A stretch of DNA of 64,000 nt from Corynebacterium auris (GTDB lineage Bacteria > Actinomycetota > Actinomycetes > Mycobacteriales > Mycobacteriaceae): assembly GCF_030408575.1 (NCBI RefSeq), contig NZ_CP047047.1, positions 496,001 through 560,000 of the forward strand, given 5' to 3'. Each line of letters starts with the position of its first letter. Position 1 is the first letter of the stretch. Under the pieces are notes generated by a model. It was not told where the DNA came from, did no database searches, and worked only from the letters and a program-made list of their open reading frames with translations. Below, one piece after another: positions 22,659 to 31,981 of the stretch. Position numbers and translations under genes: made by a program.

Positions 22659-23294
22659 ATGGAGATCACCGTCATCAACCACCCGCTCGCCGCCGCGCGG
22701 CTGTCCATCATGCGCGACGCGCGCAGCGACAACACCACCTTTCGGGCGGCGCTGGCCGACCTTGGAGCAATGCTCATCTACGAAGCGTCGCGCGGCCTCG
22801 AGGTGGAAAGCTTCGAGTGCATCACCCCCGTGGCCACCGCTGAGGGCCAGCGCCTGGCGCAGCCGCCGATCATCGTGCCCGTCATCCGCGCCGGCCTCGG
22901 CATGATCGACCCCGCCCTGTCGATGATCCCCGACGCCCAGGTGGGGTTCATCGGCCTCGCCCGCGACGAGGTCACCCACGAGCCCGTCCCGTACCTCGAG
23001 GCGCTCCCGCAGGACCTGTCCGGCCAGCCCGTGTTCTTGGTGGATCCGATGCTGGCTACTGGTGGCTCCCTCGTCCACTCCATCCGGCTGCTCCGCGAGC
23101 GCGGGGCAGACGACATTACGTGCATTTGTATGGTCTCGGCCCGGCCGGGCGTCGCTAAGCTTGAAGCCCTCGGCGGGCCGCTTCGGCTGGTCACGGCGGC
23201 GGTTGACCCCGAACTCAACGAGGACGCCTACATCGTGCCGGGCCTCGGCGACGCCGGGGACCGTTTGTACGGGCCGCGCAACATCGACCTGTAG
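22659..23294 (+). CDS. upp: Uracil phosphoribosyltransferase
   Basis: Pyrimidine salvage: uracil plus PRPP gives UMP and diphosphate; cytoplasmic. The 211-residue product opens [20 protein letters not shown], carries the PRPP loop [10 protein letters not shown] (about residues 128-137) and the C-terminal uracil-binding stretch [17 protein letters not shown]. Full length and intact. The true start is ATG 22659, within a much longer open frame that begins far upstream. It is divergent from the NlpC/P60 pair and is followed by a 13-bp direct repeat that copies its own 3' end. Confidence 0.97.
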   Translation: MEITVINHPLAAARLSIMRDARSDNTTFRAALADLGAMLIYEASRGLEVESFECITPVATAEGQRLAQPPIIVPVIRAGLGMIDPALSMIPDAQVGFIGLARDEVTHEPVPYLEALPQDLSGQPVFLVDPMLATGGSLVHSIRLLRERGADDITCICMVSARPGVAKLEALGGPLRLVTAAVDPELNEDAYIVPGLGDAGDRLYGPRNIDL

Positions 23295-23312
23295 TACTCC
23301 GACCTGTAGTAC
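23285..23312 (+). repeat. 13-bp direct repeat duplicating the upp 3' end
   Basis: CGACCTGTAGTAC occurs at 23285-23297 and again at 23300-23312. The first copy contains the last codons and the TAG stop of upp. The second supplies a TACACT -10-like sequence for the next gene. Confidence 0.9.
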
Positions 23313-23357
23313 ACTAGTGCCACCAATGGGGACGACAGCGGGGGGCTGTGGTGGGAA

Positions 23358-23822
23358 ATGGCTGATGTACTGCCGAAATCGTACTGGGCAAGCTACGGCT
23401 ACGTGCTTGCCGTGCGGCTGCGCACACTGCGCGTGATGCGGGGGCTGACGCAGCGCCGCCTCGCGGAGCTGTCCGGCCTGTCGCGCAGTCTCATCTCCAA
23501 CCTGGAGCGCAACCACTACAACTGCGCCCGCAGCGCGGATCCCACCCTGTCTACGCTCTACCGCATTGCCCACGCCCTGCACGTGCCGCCCGCGGCGCTG
23601 CTGCCCGGCGTGGGCGACGCGGTGGGCACGCGCTGCGCGGACCGGCCGCTGTCGCTGTCCCCGCTGCGCGTCGAGTGGCCGCTGCTGCCCGAGGACACCG
23701 CGCGCTTCGACAGCGCCTACCTGCTCACCGGCCCGGCGCAGGAGCGGCCACCCTTCGCGCTCATGCTCGACTCGGGCTGCGAGCGCGAAGGGGGAGCCGG
23801 GGCCATCCACGCTGGTTGCTAA
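23358..23822 (+). CDS. XRE-family DNA-binding protein
   Basis: 154-residue regulator. The Cro/C1-type helix-turn-helix covers about residues 21-78 (LRTLRVMRGLTQRRLAELSG...LSRSLISNLERN...STLYRIAHALHVPPAALL). The C-terminal half is not recognised. ATG 23358 is used; a -10-like TACACT lies at 23310-23315, giving a leader of about 40 nt. It lies between upp and an M20 amidohydrolase, both in the same direction. Targets unknown. Confidence 0.85.
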   Translation: MADVLPKSYWASYGYVLAVRLRTLRVMRGLTQRRLAELSGLSRSLISNLERNHYNCARSADPTLSTLYRIAHALHVPPAALLPGVGDAVGTRCADRPLSLSPLRVEWPLLPEDTARFDSAYLLTGPAQERPPFALMLDSGCEREGGAGAIHAGC

Positions 23823-23865
23823 ACTGCCGGGAGGCACACGTTAGCCCAAATGAAGGAGGACCCCC

Positions 23866-25071
23866 GTGCGCATCGCCGCCGCCGTCAACGCCTGGCTGGA
23901 AACACATCACGATACAGTCATCGGCTGGCGCAGGCACCTCCACGCCCACCCGGAGTTGTCGAACCAGGAGGTCGCGACCACCCAGTTCATCTCCGACGTT
24001 CTCGCCGAGCACGGCTTGAGCCCCGTCCCCTTTCCCGGAACCGGCCTCTACGTCGACCTGGGCCCCGCCGACGGGGAGCGCCTGGCGTTTCGCGGCGACA
24101 TTGACGCCCTCGGCGTTTCGGAGTTCACCGGCCTCGAGTACGCCTCGGGCACCCCGGGGGTGTCGCACTCCTGCGGCCACGACGTGCACACCACGATCAT
24201 GCTCGCGCTGGCCTGTGCCCTGGCGGAGGTGGAGCTGGAACTGCCCTACGGCGTGCGCGTGATTTTCCAGCCGGCGGAGGAGGTGATGGGCAGCGGTGCC
24301 GTCGACGTCATCGAGTGGGGCGGGCTCAACAACGTCGCCGCGATCTACGCGCTGCACGTCGAGCCCGGCCTGCGCGTCGGCCAGATCGGGGTGCGCGCCG
24401 GGGCCATCACGTCCGCGGCGGATACGTTAAGCATCGAGATCACAGGCCCCGGCGGGCACACCTCGCGGCCGCACCTGACCGCCGACGTGGTCTACGCGCT
24501 CGGGGCGCTTATTACCCAGCTGCCGGCCCTCCTGTCGCGCCGGGTGGACCCGCGCACCGGCACCGTGCTGGTTTTCGGCAACGTCGAGGCGGGCCTCGCC
24601 GCAAACGCGATCCCCGAGCGCGGCCTCGTGCGCGGCACCGTGCGCACCACGGACATCACGACGTGGCGCACGCTCGAGGACCTGCTCGGAGAGCTCGTCG
24701 AGCAGGTGGTCTCGCCGACGGGCTGCTCCTTCACGCTCGACTACGTCCGCGGGGTGCCGCCAGTGCTTAACGACGACCTGGCTACCGCCCTGGTCGTCGA
24801 CGCCGGGCGCGCGATCGACCCGCACGCCGTGGTCTCCGCGCAGCAGTCGTCCGGCGGCGAGGACTTCTCTTGGTACCTCGAGCACGTCCCGGGCGCCATG
24901 GTCCGGCTCGGCGCGTGGTCGGGCAAGGGCGCGAAGCAGGACCTGCACCGCGGTGACCTCAACGTCGACGAGCGCTGCATACCCGTTGGCGTGAGGCTTT
25001 TCGCGTCGCTGGTAGACAAGTACTTTGCTGCGGTCGCAGGCCAGGGGGAGGGGCTGTACACTGGCCCCTGA
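23866..25071 (+). CDS. M20-family amidohydrolase (aminoacylase/carboxypeptidase-like)
   Basis: Metal-dependent amide hydrolase of the M20D group, such as N-acyl-amino-acid or hippurate hydrolases; cytoplasmic. The 401-residue product contains WRRHLHAHPELSNQE, the metal ligands in SCGHDVHTTIML and FQPAEEVMGSG, a dimerisation lid domain (about residues 185-300), and the C-terminal SSGGEDFSWYL. GTG 23866 follows AAGGAGG with 6 nt spacing. A second member of the same family is at 31982-33325, about 45 residues longer. Substrate unknown. Confidence 0.9.
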   Translation: MRIAAAVNAWLETHHDTVIGWRRHLHAHPELSNQEVATTQFISDVLAEHGLSPVPFPGTGLYVDLGPADGERLAFRGDIDALGVSEFTGLEYASGTPGVSHSCGHDVHTTIMLALACALAEVELELPYGVRVIFQPAEEVMGSGAVDVIEWGGLNNVAAIYALHVEPGLRVGQIGVRAGAITSAADTLSIEITGPGGHTSRPHLTADVVYALGALITQLPALLSRRVDPRTGTVLVFGNVEAGLAANAIPERGLVRGTVRTTDITTWRTLEDLLGELVEQVVSPTGCSFTLDYVRGVPPVLNDDLATALVVDAGRAIDPHAVVSAQQSSGGEDFSWYLEHVPGAMVRLGAWSGKGAKQDLHRGDLNVDERCIPVGVRLFASLVDKYFAAVAGQGEGLYTGP

Positions 25072-25150
25072 TTTTGGCCGGGGCGGCTTGCGCTGCGCCG
25101 AAAATGTGCCGAAGAGGAAAGTCTACGCCCCGCGAAGGAGAAGAGCTTAG

Positions 25151-26557
25151 GTGTCAAAGAAGATCGTCATCATCGGTGGTGGCCCGGCCGGCTACGAGGC
25201 AGCGCTGGTTGGTTCGACGTACGGGGCCGACATCACCCTGGTGGAAGATCGCGCCATCGGCGGCTCCGGCATCAACTTGGACGTGGTGCCCTCCAAGGGC
25301 TTCATCGCGGGAGCAAACATCAAGACGGACCTGCGCCGCGCCGCGGATATGGGCCTCAACCACGGCATCGGCACGGCCAAGCTGCTCTTTACCGCCCTGA
25401 ATAACCGCGTCGTGGCGCTCGCCTCCGAGCAGTCGCGCGACATCCGCCTCCAGCTGGAGCGCGCGGGTGTGAAGATTGTCAAGGGCCACGGAGCCTTTTC
25501 CACCGCGCAGACCGGCCACACCACCCACAGCGTCAAGGTGACGTACCCCAGCGGCGAGTTCGAGCGCCTCGACGCGGACGTCGTTCTCGTCTGCACCGGC
25601 GCGAACCCCCGCGTGATCAAGGGGGCCGAGCCGGACGGGCAGCGCATCCTCAACTGGCGGCAGGTCTACGACCTGATTGAGCAGCCCGAACACCTCATTG
25701 TCGTTGGCTCCGGCGTGACGGGCGCGGAGATGGTCTCGGCCTTCGCCGAGCTGGGTATCAAGGTCACCATGGTCTCCTCCGGCAGCCGTATCCTGCCCCA
25801 CGACGACGCCGACGCCGCCGATGTGCTCGAGGAGGTCCTCGCCGGGCGCGGGGTCTCGCTGGTCAAGGACGCCTACGCCGACTCGGTGGTCAACACCGGC
25901 GACGGCGTCATCGTGCGCACCAAGGACGGCCGCGAGATCACGGGCAGCCACGCGCTCATGTCCATCGGTTCCATCCCGAACACCGCGGACCTCAACCTCG
26001 AGGGCGCCGGCGTGGCCACCACGCCCTCGGGCCACATCCACGTCGACCGCGTCTCGCGCACCAACGTGCCCGGCATCTACGCCGCCGGCGACTGTTCGGA
26101 CCTCATGCCGTTGGCCTCCGTCGCGGCCATGCAGGGGCGCATTGCCATGCACCACTCCCTCGGCGAGGGCGTGGAGCCGCTGCGCCTGAAGACGGTGGGC
26201 AACGCCGTGTTCACCCGCCCGGAGATCGCGGCGGTGGGGGTGAGCGAAAAGCAGATCACCAGCGGCGAGGTCGATGCCGACGTGATCAAGCTCGACCTGT
26301 CCACCAACCCGCGCGCCAAGATGCGCTCCCTGCAGCACGGCTTTGTCAAGATCTTCGCCCGCAAGGGCTCCGGCCAGGTCCTCGGCGGCGTCATCGTCGC
26401 GCCGACCGCCTCGGAGCTCATCTTGTCTATCACCATCGCCGTGACGAACAACCTCACCGTCTCCCAGCTCGCCGAGTCGATGGCGGTCTACCCCTCGCTC
26501 TCCGGCTCCATCACCGAGGCGGCGCGCCGCCTGGTGACCAGCACCGACCTGGACTAG
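25151..26557 (+). CDS. lpdA: NAD(P)H-quinone dehydrogenase-like flavoprotein (LpdA type)
   Basis: FAD-dependent pyridine nucleotide oxidoreductase of the dihydrolipoamide dehydrogenase fold, 468 residues. The FAD motif GGGPAGYEA (residues 9-17), a second Rossmann motif VVGSGVTGAEMVSAF and the FAD-contacting YAAGDCSD are present. The redox disulfide (GGTCLNxGCIPSK in true Lpd) is replaced by GGSGINLDVVPSK, residues 37-49, so both cysteines are absent. This matches the mycobacterial LpdA-type quinone reductase rather than a pyruvate dehydrogenase E3. GTG start with AAGGAG 10 nt upstream. Ends 9 bp from the convergent prpR. Confidence 0.9.
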   Translation: MSKKIVIIGGGPAGYEAALVGSTYGADITLVEDRAIGGSGINLDVVPSKGFIAGANIKTDLRRAADMGLNHGIGTAKLLFTALNNRVVALASEQSRDIRLQLERAGVKIVKGHGAFSTAQTGHTTHSVKVTYPSGEFERLDADVVLVCTGANPRVIKGAEPDGQRILNWRQVYDLIEQPEHLIVVGSGVTGAEMVSAFAELGIKVTMVSSGSRILPHDDADAADVLEEVLAGRGVSLVKDAYADSVVNTGDGVIVRTKDGREITGSHALMSIGSIPNTADLNLEGAGVATTPSGHIHVDRVSRTNVPGIYAAGDCSDLMPLASVAAMQGRIAMHHSLGEGVEPLRLKTVGNAVFTRPEIAAVGVSEKQITSGEVDADVIKLDLSTNPRAKMRSLQHGFVKIFARKGSGQVLGGVIVAPTASELILSITIAVTNNLTVSQLAESMAVYPSLSGSITEAARRLVTSTDLD

Positions 26558-26566
26558 CCCCCGGCG

Positions 26567-27856
26567 CTACGCCGTGCCCGCCCGGAACGCGGGGAAAGCC
26601 CGCTGCGGGCAGCCGGTGCGCGGACAGGTGGCGCAGCCCGGCCCGATAGGTGCGGCGGAGGACGGCGTGAGGTCGAGGCCGTCGGCGTAGACGAGGCGGC
26701 CCGCGTGGGTGAGCTCGCAGCCAAGGGCGACGGCGTTTTCCTGGCGCGGCACGCCGAAACCGGCCGTCGGGCCCTGCACCATCCGCGCCACCCACAAGTA
26801 CGCGCTGCCGTCCGGCATGACGGAAACCTGCCGCGTCACGCGGTTCGGAGTGTCGAACGCGCGGTGCACCACCCACAGCGGGCACGTGCCGCCGGAAACG
26901 GCGAAGGGGAACGACGTAGTGGACTGGCGCTTCGAGATGTTACCGGCCCGGTCCGTGCGGATGAAGAAGAAGGGCACGGCGCGCGCGCCGGGGCGCTGCA
27001 GCGTGCCCAAGCGCTGACAGGTGGATTCGAAGCTGGTGCCGAAGCGCGCCGAGATGACCTCGATGTCGTAGCGCGTGGACTCGGCTGCATCCAGGATTTC
27101 CCCGTAGGGCATGGTCACGGCGGCGGCGAAGTACTGGCATAGCCCGTGCCGGGCGATGCGGCGGGCGGGGCCGGGCTCGCTGGTGCCGGGGTGGGCGTCC
27201 AGGTGGGCGTCGATAAGCGTGCTCAAGGTGAGTGAGGCGAAGTGGTAGGCGAGCTCGAAGCACTGCTGTGCCTCGGTGAGCCCCGCGCGCAGGCGCACCT
27301 CCCGGTTGGCGGGGTCGAGGAGGGAGCGCGGGCCCTCGGCGGGCTGGTTGAAGCGCACGGTGTAGCCGATGTCGCCGTCGAAGGTGGCCGCGAGGTGGGT
27401 CAGGCGCAGCTGGCGCCCCCGCGCCCCGCCCGCGAGTTGCTCGGCGCGGATGTCTAGGTCGTGGAAGTAGTTTCGGTTGTCCTGGAAGAAGGTGCGCACC
27501 ACCACGTAGGGGTTGAGCGCGGCGGCGCCGAAGGACTCGGGCAGCGCGAGGATCGCGTCGGCGACGCCGGGGTAGCGGGTGGCGAGGTCGCTGAGGGTTT
27601 CCGTGGGCACGCCGGGCAGCAGGCCCGCGAGCTCGGTGACCGCGCGGCGCTCGTCGTCGCCGGAGAAGAAGGTTGGCTCGAGGTTGAAGGCGCGTGAGAG
27701 CTGCACAAGCACGGAGACCGTGAGCGGGCGGTGGTCGTTTTCGAGCTGGTTGAGGTAGCTGGTGGAGATACCGACGCGCCGGGCCATGTCCACCTGCGTC
27801 AAGCCGCGCTGCTGGCGCAGCGTCCGGATTCTGCCCCCCGCGTAGTGCTTCGCCAC
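26567..27856 (-). CDS. prpR: Transcriptional regulator PrpR/RamB type (XRE HTH + ScfR)
   Basis: Acyl-CoA-responsive regulator of the propionate genes. The product is 429 residues: an N-terminal XRE helix-turn-helix ([20 protein letters not shown]...[14 protein letters not shown], about residues 9-45), a ScfR-type sensor middle, and a C-terminal cysteine cluster with one Cys in ALGCELTH and then CATCPRTGC, as in Fe-S RamB/PrpR proteins. The open frame continues to 27931, but GTG 27856 is preferred: GGGAGG lies 9 nt upstream, and the extension would translate the TTTTACAA operator-like repeats. Divergent from prpDBC, as in C. glutamicum. Confidence 0.9.
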   Translation of the reverse strand: MAKHYAGGRIRTLRQQRGLTQVDMARRVGISTSYLNQLENDHRPLTVSVLVQLSRAFNLEPTFFSGDDERRAVTELAGLLPGVPTETLSDLATRYPGVADAILALPESFGAAALNPYVVVRTFFQDNRNYFHDLDIRAEQLAGGARGRQLRLTHLAATFDGDIGYTVRFNQPAEGPRSLLDPANREVRLRAGLTEAQQCFELAYHFASLTLSTLIDAHLDAHPGTSEPGPARRIARHGLCQYFAAAVTMPYGEILDAAESTRYDIEVISARFGTSFESTCQRLGTLQRPGARAVPFFFIRTDRAGNISKRQSTTSFPFAVSGGTCPLWVVHRAFDTPNRVTRQVSVMPDGSAYLWVARMVQGPTAGFGVPRQENAVALGCELTHAGRLVYADGLDLTPSSAAPIGPGCATCPRTGCPQRAFPAFRAGTA

Positions 27857-27892
27857 CGCTGGCCGCCTCCCGTCGTTGTCGTTGAACTGTGC

Positions 27893-27910
27893 TTTTACAA
27901 GTTTTACAAA
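27893..27910. promoter_or_regulatory. Tandem TTTTACAA motif in the prpR-prpD promoter region
   Basis: TTTTACAAG and TTTTACAAA stand directly next to each other, a 9-bp period, 37 bp in front of prpR and over its likely -10. They are good candidates for PrpR operators. The promoter of prpD has TACTAT at 27976-27981. Confidence 0.5.
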
Positions 27911-27975
27911 AATAGCGCTTTGCTGCTGCATATTTTCACTCTTTTAAAACATGGCACGCGACACAGTGGCCTCCC

Positions 27976-27981
27976 TACTAT
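27976..27981 (+). promoter_or_regulatory. Probable -10 box of prpDBC
   Basis: TACTAT fits the TANNNT corynebacterial -10. It would give a leader of about 37 nt that contains GAGGAG before the prpD ATG. Confidence 0.5.
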
Positions 27982-28024
27982 GAGGTGCAGCATAGAACTC
28001 TCGAGTGAGGAGACTGACCTGCAC

Positions 28025-29536
28025 ATGATCAACCACGAAGTACGCACCCGCCGCTCCGCCGAAGACTTTCCCATCGAGGAGCACCTGGCCTACAAGGTGG
28101 CCAAGGTCGCGGCCGACCCGGTCGAGGTCCCGGAGGAGACGAAGGAGATGATCATCAACAGGATCATCGACAACGCCTCCGTCGCCGTAGCTTCCTTCGC
28201 CCGCCGCCCCGTCACCACCGCCCGCGTCATGGCGCAGGCGCACCCCGTCAGCAAAGGCGGCGCCCAGGTTTTCGGCGTCGACGGGAACTACTCTGCTGAG
28301 TGGGTCGCCTTCGCCAACGGCACCGCCGTGCGAGAGCTGGACTTCCACGACACCTTCCTCGCCGCCGAGTACTCCCACCCCGGCGACAACATCCCGCCGA
28401 TCATCGCCGTTGCCCAGCACAAGGGCCTCGACGGAAAGGCGCTCATCCGGGGCATCGCCACCGGCTACGAGATCCAGGTCAACCTGGTCAAGGGAATCTC
28501 CCTCCACGAGTTCAAGATCGACCACGTCGCCCACCTCGGCCCCTCCGTTGCGGCGGGCCTGGGCACCATGCTGGGCCTCGACGTGGACACGATCTACCAG
28601 GCCGTTGGCCAGGCGCTGCACACCACCACAGCCACCCGCCAGTCCCGGAAGGGCTTGATCTCCTCCTGGAAGGCTTCCGCCCCGGCCTTCGCCGGCAAGA
28701 TGGCCGTCGAGGCGGTCGACCGCGCCATGCGCGGAGAGGGCGCCCCGGCTCCGATCTGGGAGGGCGAGGACGGCGTGATCGCCTGGCTGCTGCACTCCCC
28801 GGAGCGCACCTACGTCGTGCCCCTGCCCGCCGAGGGCGAGGCCAAGCGCGCCATTTTGGACACCTACACCAAGGAGCACTCCGCTGAGTACCAGGCGCAG
28901 GCGCCGATCGACCTCGCGCGCCGGATGAAGCAGACCATCGCCGAGGCCGGCCTCGACACCGCGGACATCGAGTCCATCGTCCTGCACACCTCGCACCACA
29001 CCCACTACGTCATCGGCACCGGCGCCAACGACCCGCAGAAGATGGACCCGACGGCCTCGCGCGAGACCCTCGACCACTCCATCATGTACATGTTCGCCGT
29101 CGCGCTCCAGGACGGCACGTGGCACCACGTGGACTCCTACACCCCGGAGCGCGCCGGTCGCGCCGACACGGTGGAGCTGTGGCACAAGATCTCGACGGTG
29201 GAGGACCCGGCGTGGACCCGTCGCTACCACTCCACCGACCCCGAAGAAAAGGCCTTCGGCGCGAAGGCGGTGATCACCTTCTCCGACGGCACCGTCATTG
29301 AGGACGAGCTCGCCGTTGCCGACGCGCACCCGCTCGGGGCCCGCCCGTTCGAGCGCGAGAACTACATTGCCAAGTTCCGCACCCTCGCCGAGGGCATCGT
29401 CGCCCCCGAGGAGCAGGACCGCTTCCTCGCTGCCGTGCAGGACCTGGAAAACCTCACCGACCTGCGCGAGCTCAACATCACGGTCACCGAGTCCGCCGCG
29501 GCGAAGGCACCGCAGATCCCCGGGGGCATCTTCTGA
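28025..29536 (+). CDS. prpD: 2-methylcitrate dehydratase (MmgE/PrpD family)
   Basis: Dehydrates 2-methylcitrate in the methylcitrate cycle that oxidises propionyl-CoA. 503 residues, full length for PrpD. Family stretches include [19 protein letters not shown] (about residues 98-116), [20 protein letters not shown] and [18 protein letters not shown] 28025 ([20 protein letters not shown]) lies 14 nt after GAGGAG; earlier in-frame starts lie upstream of the promoter. The stop overlaps the prpB start (TGATG). Expression is expected to be induced by propionate through the divergent PrpR. Confidence 0.95.
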   Translation: MINHEVRTRRSAEDFPIEEHLAYKVAKVAADPVEVPEETKEMIINRIIDNASVAVASFARRPVTTARVMAQAHPVSKGGAQVFGVDGNYSAEWVAFANGTAVRELDFHDTFLAAEYSHPGDNIPPIIAVAQHKGLDGKALIRGIATGYEIQVNLVKGISLHEFKIDHVAHLGPSVAAGLGTMLGLDVDTIYQAVGQALHTTTATRQSRKGLISSWKASAPAFAGKMAVEAVDRAMRGEGAPAPIWEGEDGVIAWLLHSPERTYVVPLPAEGEAKRAILDTYTKEHSAEYQAQAPIDLARRMKQTIAEAGLDTADIESIVLHTSHHTHYVIGTGANDPQKMDPTASRETLDHSIMYMFAVALQDGTWHHVDSYTPERAGRADTVELWHKISTVEDPAWTRRYHSTDPEEKAFGAKAVITFSDGTVIEDELAVADAHPLGARPFERENYIAKFRTLAEGIVAPEEQDRFLAAVQDLENLTDLRELNITVTESAAAKAPQIPGGIF

Positions 29537-30459
29537 TGTTCACCCCGGAAAAAACGCCGCACGAGCGGCGGCTGGCGCTGCGCGAATCGCTCGCCGCGCC
29601 GCAGATCACGACGCTGCCTGGGGCGTTTTCCCCGCTCGTGGCGCGCCTCATCGAGGACATCGGCGGCTTCGGCGGCGTCTACGTCTCCGGCGCGGTGGTG
29701 GCCAACGACCTCGGCTTACCCGACATCGGGCTGACCACCCTGACCGAGGTCGCCCACCGCTCCCGCCAGATCGCCCGCGTGACCAACCTGCCCGTGCTCG
29801 TCGACGCCGACACCGGCTTCGGCGAACCCATGAGCGCGGCGCGCACCGTGGCCGAGTTCGAGGCGGCCGGGGTTGCAGCGCTCCACCTCGAGGACCAGGT
29901 CAACCCGAAGCGCTGCGGCCACCTCGACGGCAAGGAGGTCGTTCCGCGCGACCTCATGCTGCGCCGCATCACTGCGGCGGTGCGCGAGCGCAGCGACGAC
30001 GCCTTCGTCATCTGCGCGCGCACCGACGCCGCCGGCATCGAGGGCATCGACGAGGCCATCGAGCGCGCCAAGGCCTACGCCGACGCCGGCGCGGACCTCA
30101 TCTTCACCGAGGCCCTCTACTCGGAGGCGGACTTCGAGCGTTTCCGCGCCGCCGTCGACGTGCCGCTGCTGGCCAACATGACCGAGTTCGGCAAGACCGA
30201 CCTCCTGCCCGCATCCAGGCTGCAGGAGCTCGGCTACAACGCCGTCATCTGGCCAGTGACCACCTTCCGCCTCGCCATGGGGCAGACGGAAAAGATGCTG
30301 CGCGACATCGCGCAGACGGGCACGCAGGAGCCGTGGCTGGACAAGATGCAGCACCGCTCCCGGCTCTACGAACTCGTCCGCTACGACGAGTACAACCAGT
30401 TCGACGAGGCCGTGTTCACCTACTCGGTGGACAGCTACAGCCAAAAGTTCGTGAAATAG
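29536..30459 (+). CDS. prpB: 2-methylisocitrate lyase
   Basis: Cleaves 2-methylisocitrate to succinate and pyruvate. The 307-residue product belongs to the ICL/PEP mutase superfamily: PGAFSPLVARLIEDIGGFGGVYVSGA, VDADTGFGEP (Mg-binding Asp residues), and the catalytic lid PKRCGHLDGKE (about residues 118-128), which carries the cysteine between Arg and Gly typical of PrpB. It begins on the last base of the prpD stop and lies 13 nt before prpC, so the three genes form one operon. Confidence 0.96.
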   Translation: MFTPEKTPHERRLALRESLAAPQITTLPGAFSPLVARLIEDIGGFGGVYVSGAVVANDLGLPDIGLTTLTEVAHRSRQIARVTNLPVLVDADTGFGEPMSAARTVAEFEAAGVAALHLEDQVNPKRCGHLDGKEVVPRDLMLRRITAAVRERSDDAFVICARTDAAGIEGIDEAIERAKAYADAGADLIFTEALYSEADFERFRAAVDVPLLANMTEFGKTDLLPASRLQELGYNAVIWPVTTFRLAMGQTEKMLRDIAQTGTQEPWLDKMQHRSRLYELVRYDEYNQFDEAVFTYSVDSYSQKFVK

Positions 30460-30472
30460 AAAGGAAACCCCC

Positions 30473-31621
30473 ATGACTGAGCAAGAAGTGCGCAAGGGCC
30501 TCTACGGCGTCGTCGCCGACTACACGGCCGTGTCCAAGGTCAACCCCGAAACCAACTCGCTGCTCTACCGCGGCTACCCGGTGCAGGAGCTCGCCGAGCA
30601 CGTTTCCTTCGAAGAGGTGGCCCTCCTGCTGTGGAACGGTGAGCTCCCGAGCGAGGAGGAGCTGCAGGAGTTCTACGCCAAGGCCCGCGCCCGCCGCGGT
30701 CTCGACCAGGCGCTTATCGACGTAATCATGTCGATGCCCCAGGATTGCCACCCGATGGACGTCCTGCGTACCGCCGTGTCATTTCTCGGCGCCCGCGACG
30801 AGCACAAGTTCACCCCCAACGCCGATCACATCCGGGAGATCGCGCTGACGCTTTTGACCAAGCTGCCGACGATCGTCGCCCTGGACATCCGCCGCCGCCG
30901 GGGCGAGGGCTACATCGAACCGGACCCCGAGCGCGGCTACGCCGAGAACTTCCTCTGGATGGTCTTCGGCGACGGCGAGGACTCCCCGGCTTCCATCCCC
31001 TCCGACGTCGAGGCCTTCGAAAAGTCCATGATCCTCTACGCCGAGCACTCCTTCAACGCCTCCACCTTCGCGGCCCGCGTGATCACCTCCACCAACTCGG
31101 ACACCTGGTCCGCCGTCACCGGCGCCATCGGCGCCCTGAAGGGCCCGCTCCACGGCGGCGCTAACGAGTTTGTCATGCACAACTTCGTGGAGATCGGCGA
31201 CCCGGCCAAGACCGAGGAGTGGACCCTGAACAAGCTCAAGAACAAGGAGCTTGTCATGGGCTTCGGCCACCGCGTGTACAAGAAGGGCGACTCGCGCGTG
31301 CCCACCATGGAGGCCTGCTTCAAAAAGCTCGCCTCCGAGCACACCGACCGCGACGCCGCCAAGTGGGTCGAGATGTACGACATCATGGCCAAGACGATGT
31401 ACGACAACACCTCGATCAACATCATGCCGAACCTGGACTTCCCGGCCGGCCCGGCGTACTACATCCTGGGTTTCGACATCGAGTTCTTTACCCCGCTGTT
31501 CGTCATGGCGCGCATCACCGGCTGGACCGCGCACATCATCGAGCAGTACAACAACCCGACCATCATCCGCCCGCTGGCCGCCTACAACGGCCCCGACGAG
31601 CGCCACGTCCCGGGCGCTTAG
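30473..31621 (+). CDS. prpC: 2-methylcitrate synthase
   Basis: Condenses propionyl-CoA with oxaloacetate; homologous to citrate synthase, with which it often shares activity. The product is 382 residues with GLYGVVADYTAVSKVNPETN at the start, KGPLHGGANEFVM (catalytic His), GFGHRVYKKGDSR (catalytic His) and the C-terminal RPLAAYNGPDER. The short length (382 instead of about 430) is typical of PrpC. AAAGGA lies about 8 nt before the ATG. Last gene of prpDBC. The first GGTCGACC repeat array begins about 30 bp after its stop. Confidence 0.95.
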   Translation: MTEQEVRKGLYGVVADYTAVSKVNPETNSLLYRGYPVQELAEHVSFEEVALLLWNGELPSEEELQEFYAKARARRGLDQALIDVIMSMPQDCHPMDVLRTAVSFLGARDEHKFTPNADHIREIALTLLTKLPTIVALDIRRRRGEGYIEPDPERGYAENFLWMVFGDGEDSPASIPSDVEAFEKSMILYAEHSFNASTFAARVITSTNSDTWSAVTGAIGALKGPLHGGANEFVMHNFVEIGDPAKTEEWTLNKLKNKELVMGFGHRVYKKGDSRVPTMEACFKKLASEHTDRDAAKWVEMYDIMAKTMYDNTSINIMPNLDFPAGPAYYILGFDIEFFTPLFVMARITGWTAHIIEQYNNPTIIRPLAAYNGPDERHVPGA

Positions 31622-31649
31622 GGGCTAGGTGACTCGCGCCGGGGCCGCT

Positions 31650-31970
31650 GCGGTCGACCGCTGGCGCGTCAATCCCGGCTTTGCGTGGCCCTGGGACGCG
31701 CCCTGGTCGACCGCAGCGAAAACCCGGGCGTAAAAGACCAGGTCGCATACCCCGACTTTGCGTTGTGGTCGACCGTGGTCGACCCCAGTGATGAATGTGG
31801 CGTGTAAACCCCGACTTTGCTTCGGTCCTGGTCGACCGCAGCGAAAATCCGGGCGTAAAAGCCCAGGTCGCATACCCCGACTTTGCGTTGTGGTCGACCG
31901 TGGCGATGACCGTGGCGCGTAAACCCCGACTTTGCGCGCCCCAAAATGCGCCCTGGTCGACCGCAGCGAA
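31650..31970. repeat. GGTCGACC repeat array A
   Basis: Non-coding modular repeat between the convergent prpC and M20 amidohydrolase genes. Seven copies of GGTCGACC have their central GTCGAC starting at 31653, 31706, 31768, 31778, 31831, 31893 and 31956, so the steps are 53, 62, 10, 53, 62 and 63 bp. Two near-identical 125-bp units (31706-31830 and 31831-31955) carry the shared pieces GCAGCGAAAA, GGGCGTAAAA, CCAGGTCGCATACC and CCCCGACTTTGCG. Short overlapping open frames here come from the repeat and are not taken as genes. Confidence 0.93.
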
Positions 31971-31981
31971 AACTAGGACGT

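Noticed and set aside
31625..31944. Small open frames inside repeat array A (82 and 91 residues)
   Set aside because: They consist only of the shared repeat and appear in different frames in the other arrays; no ribosome binding site or domain.
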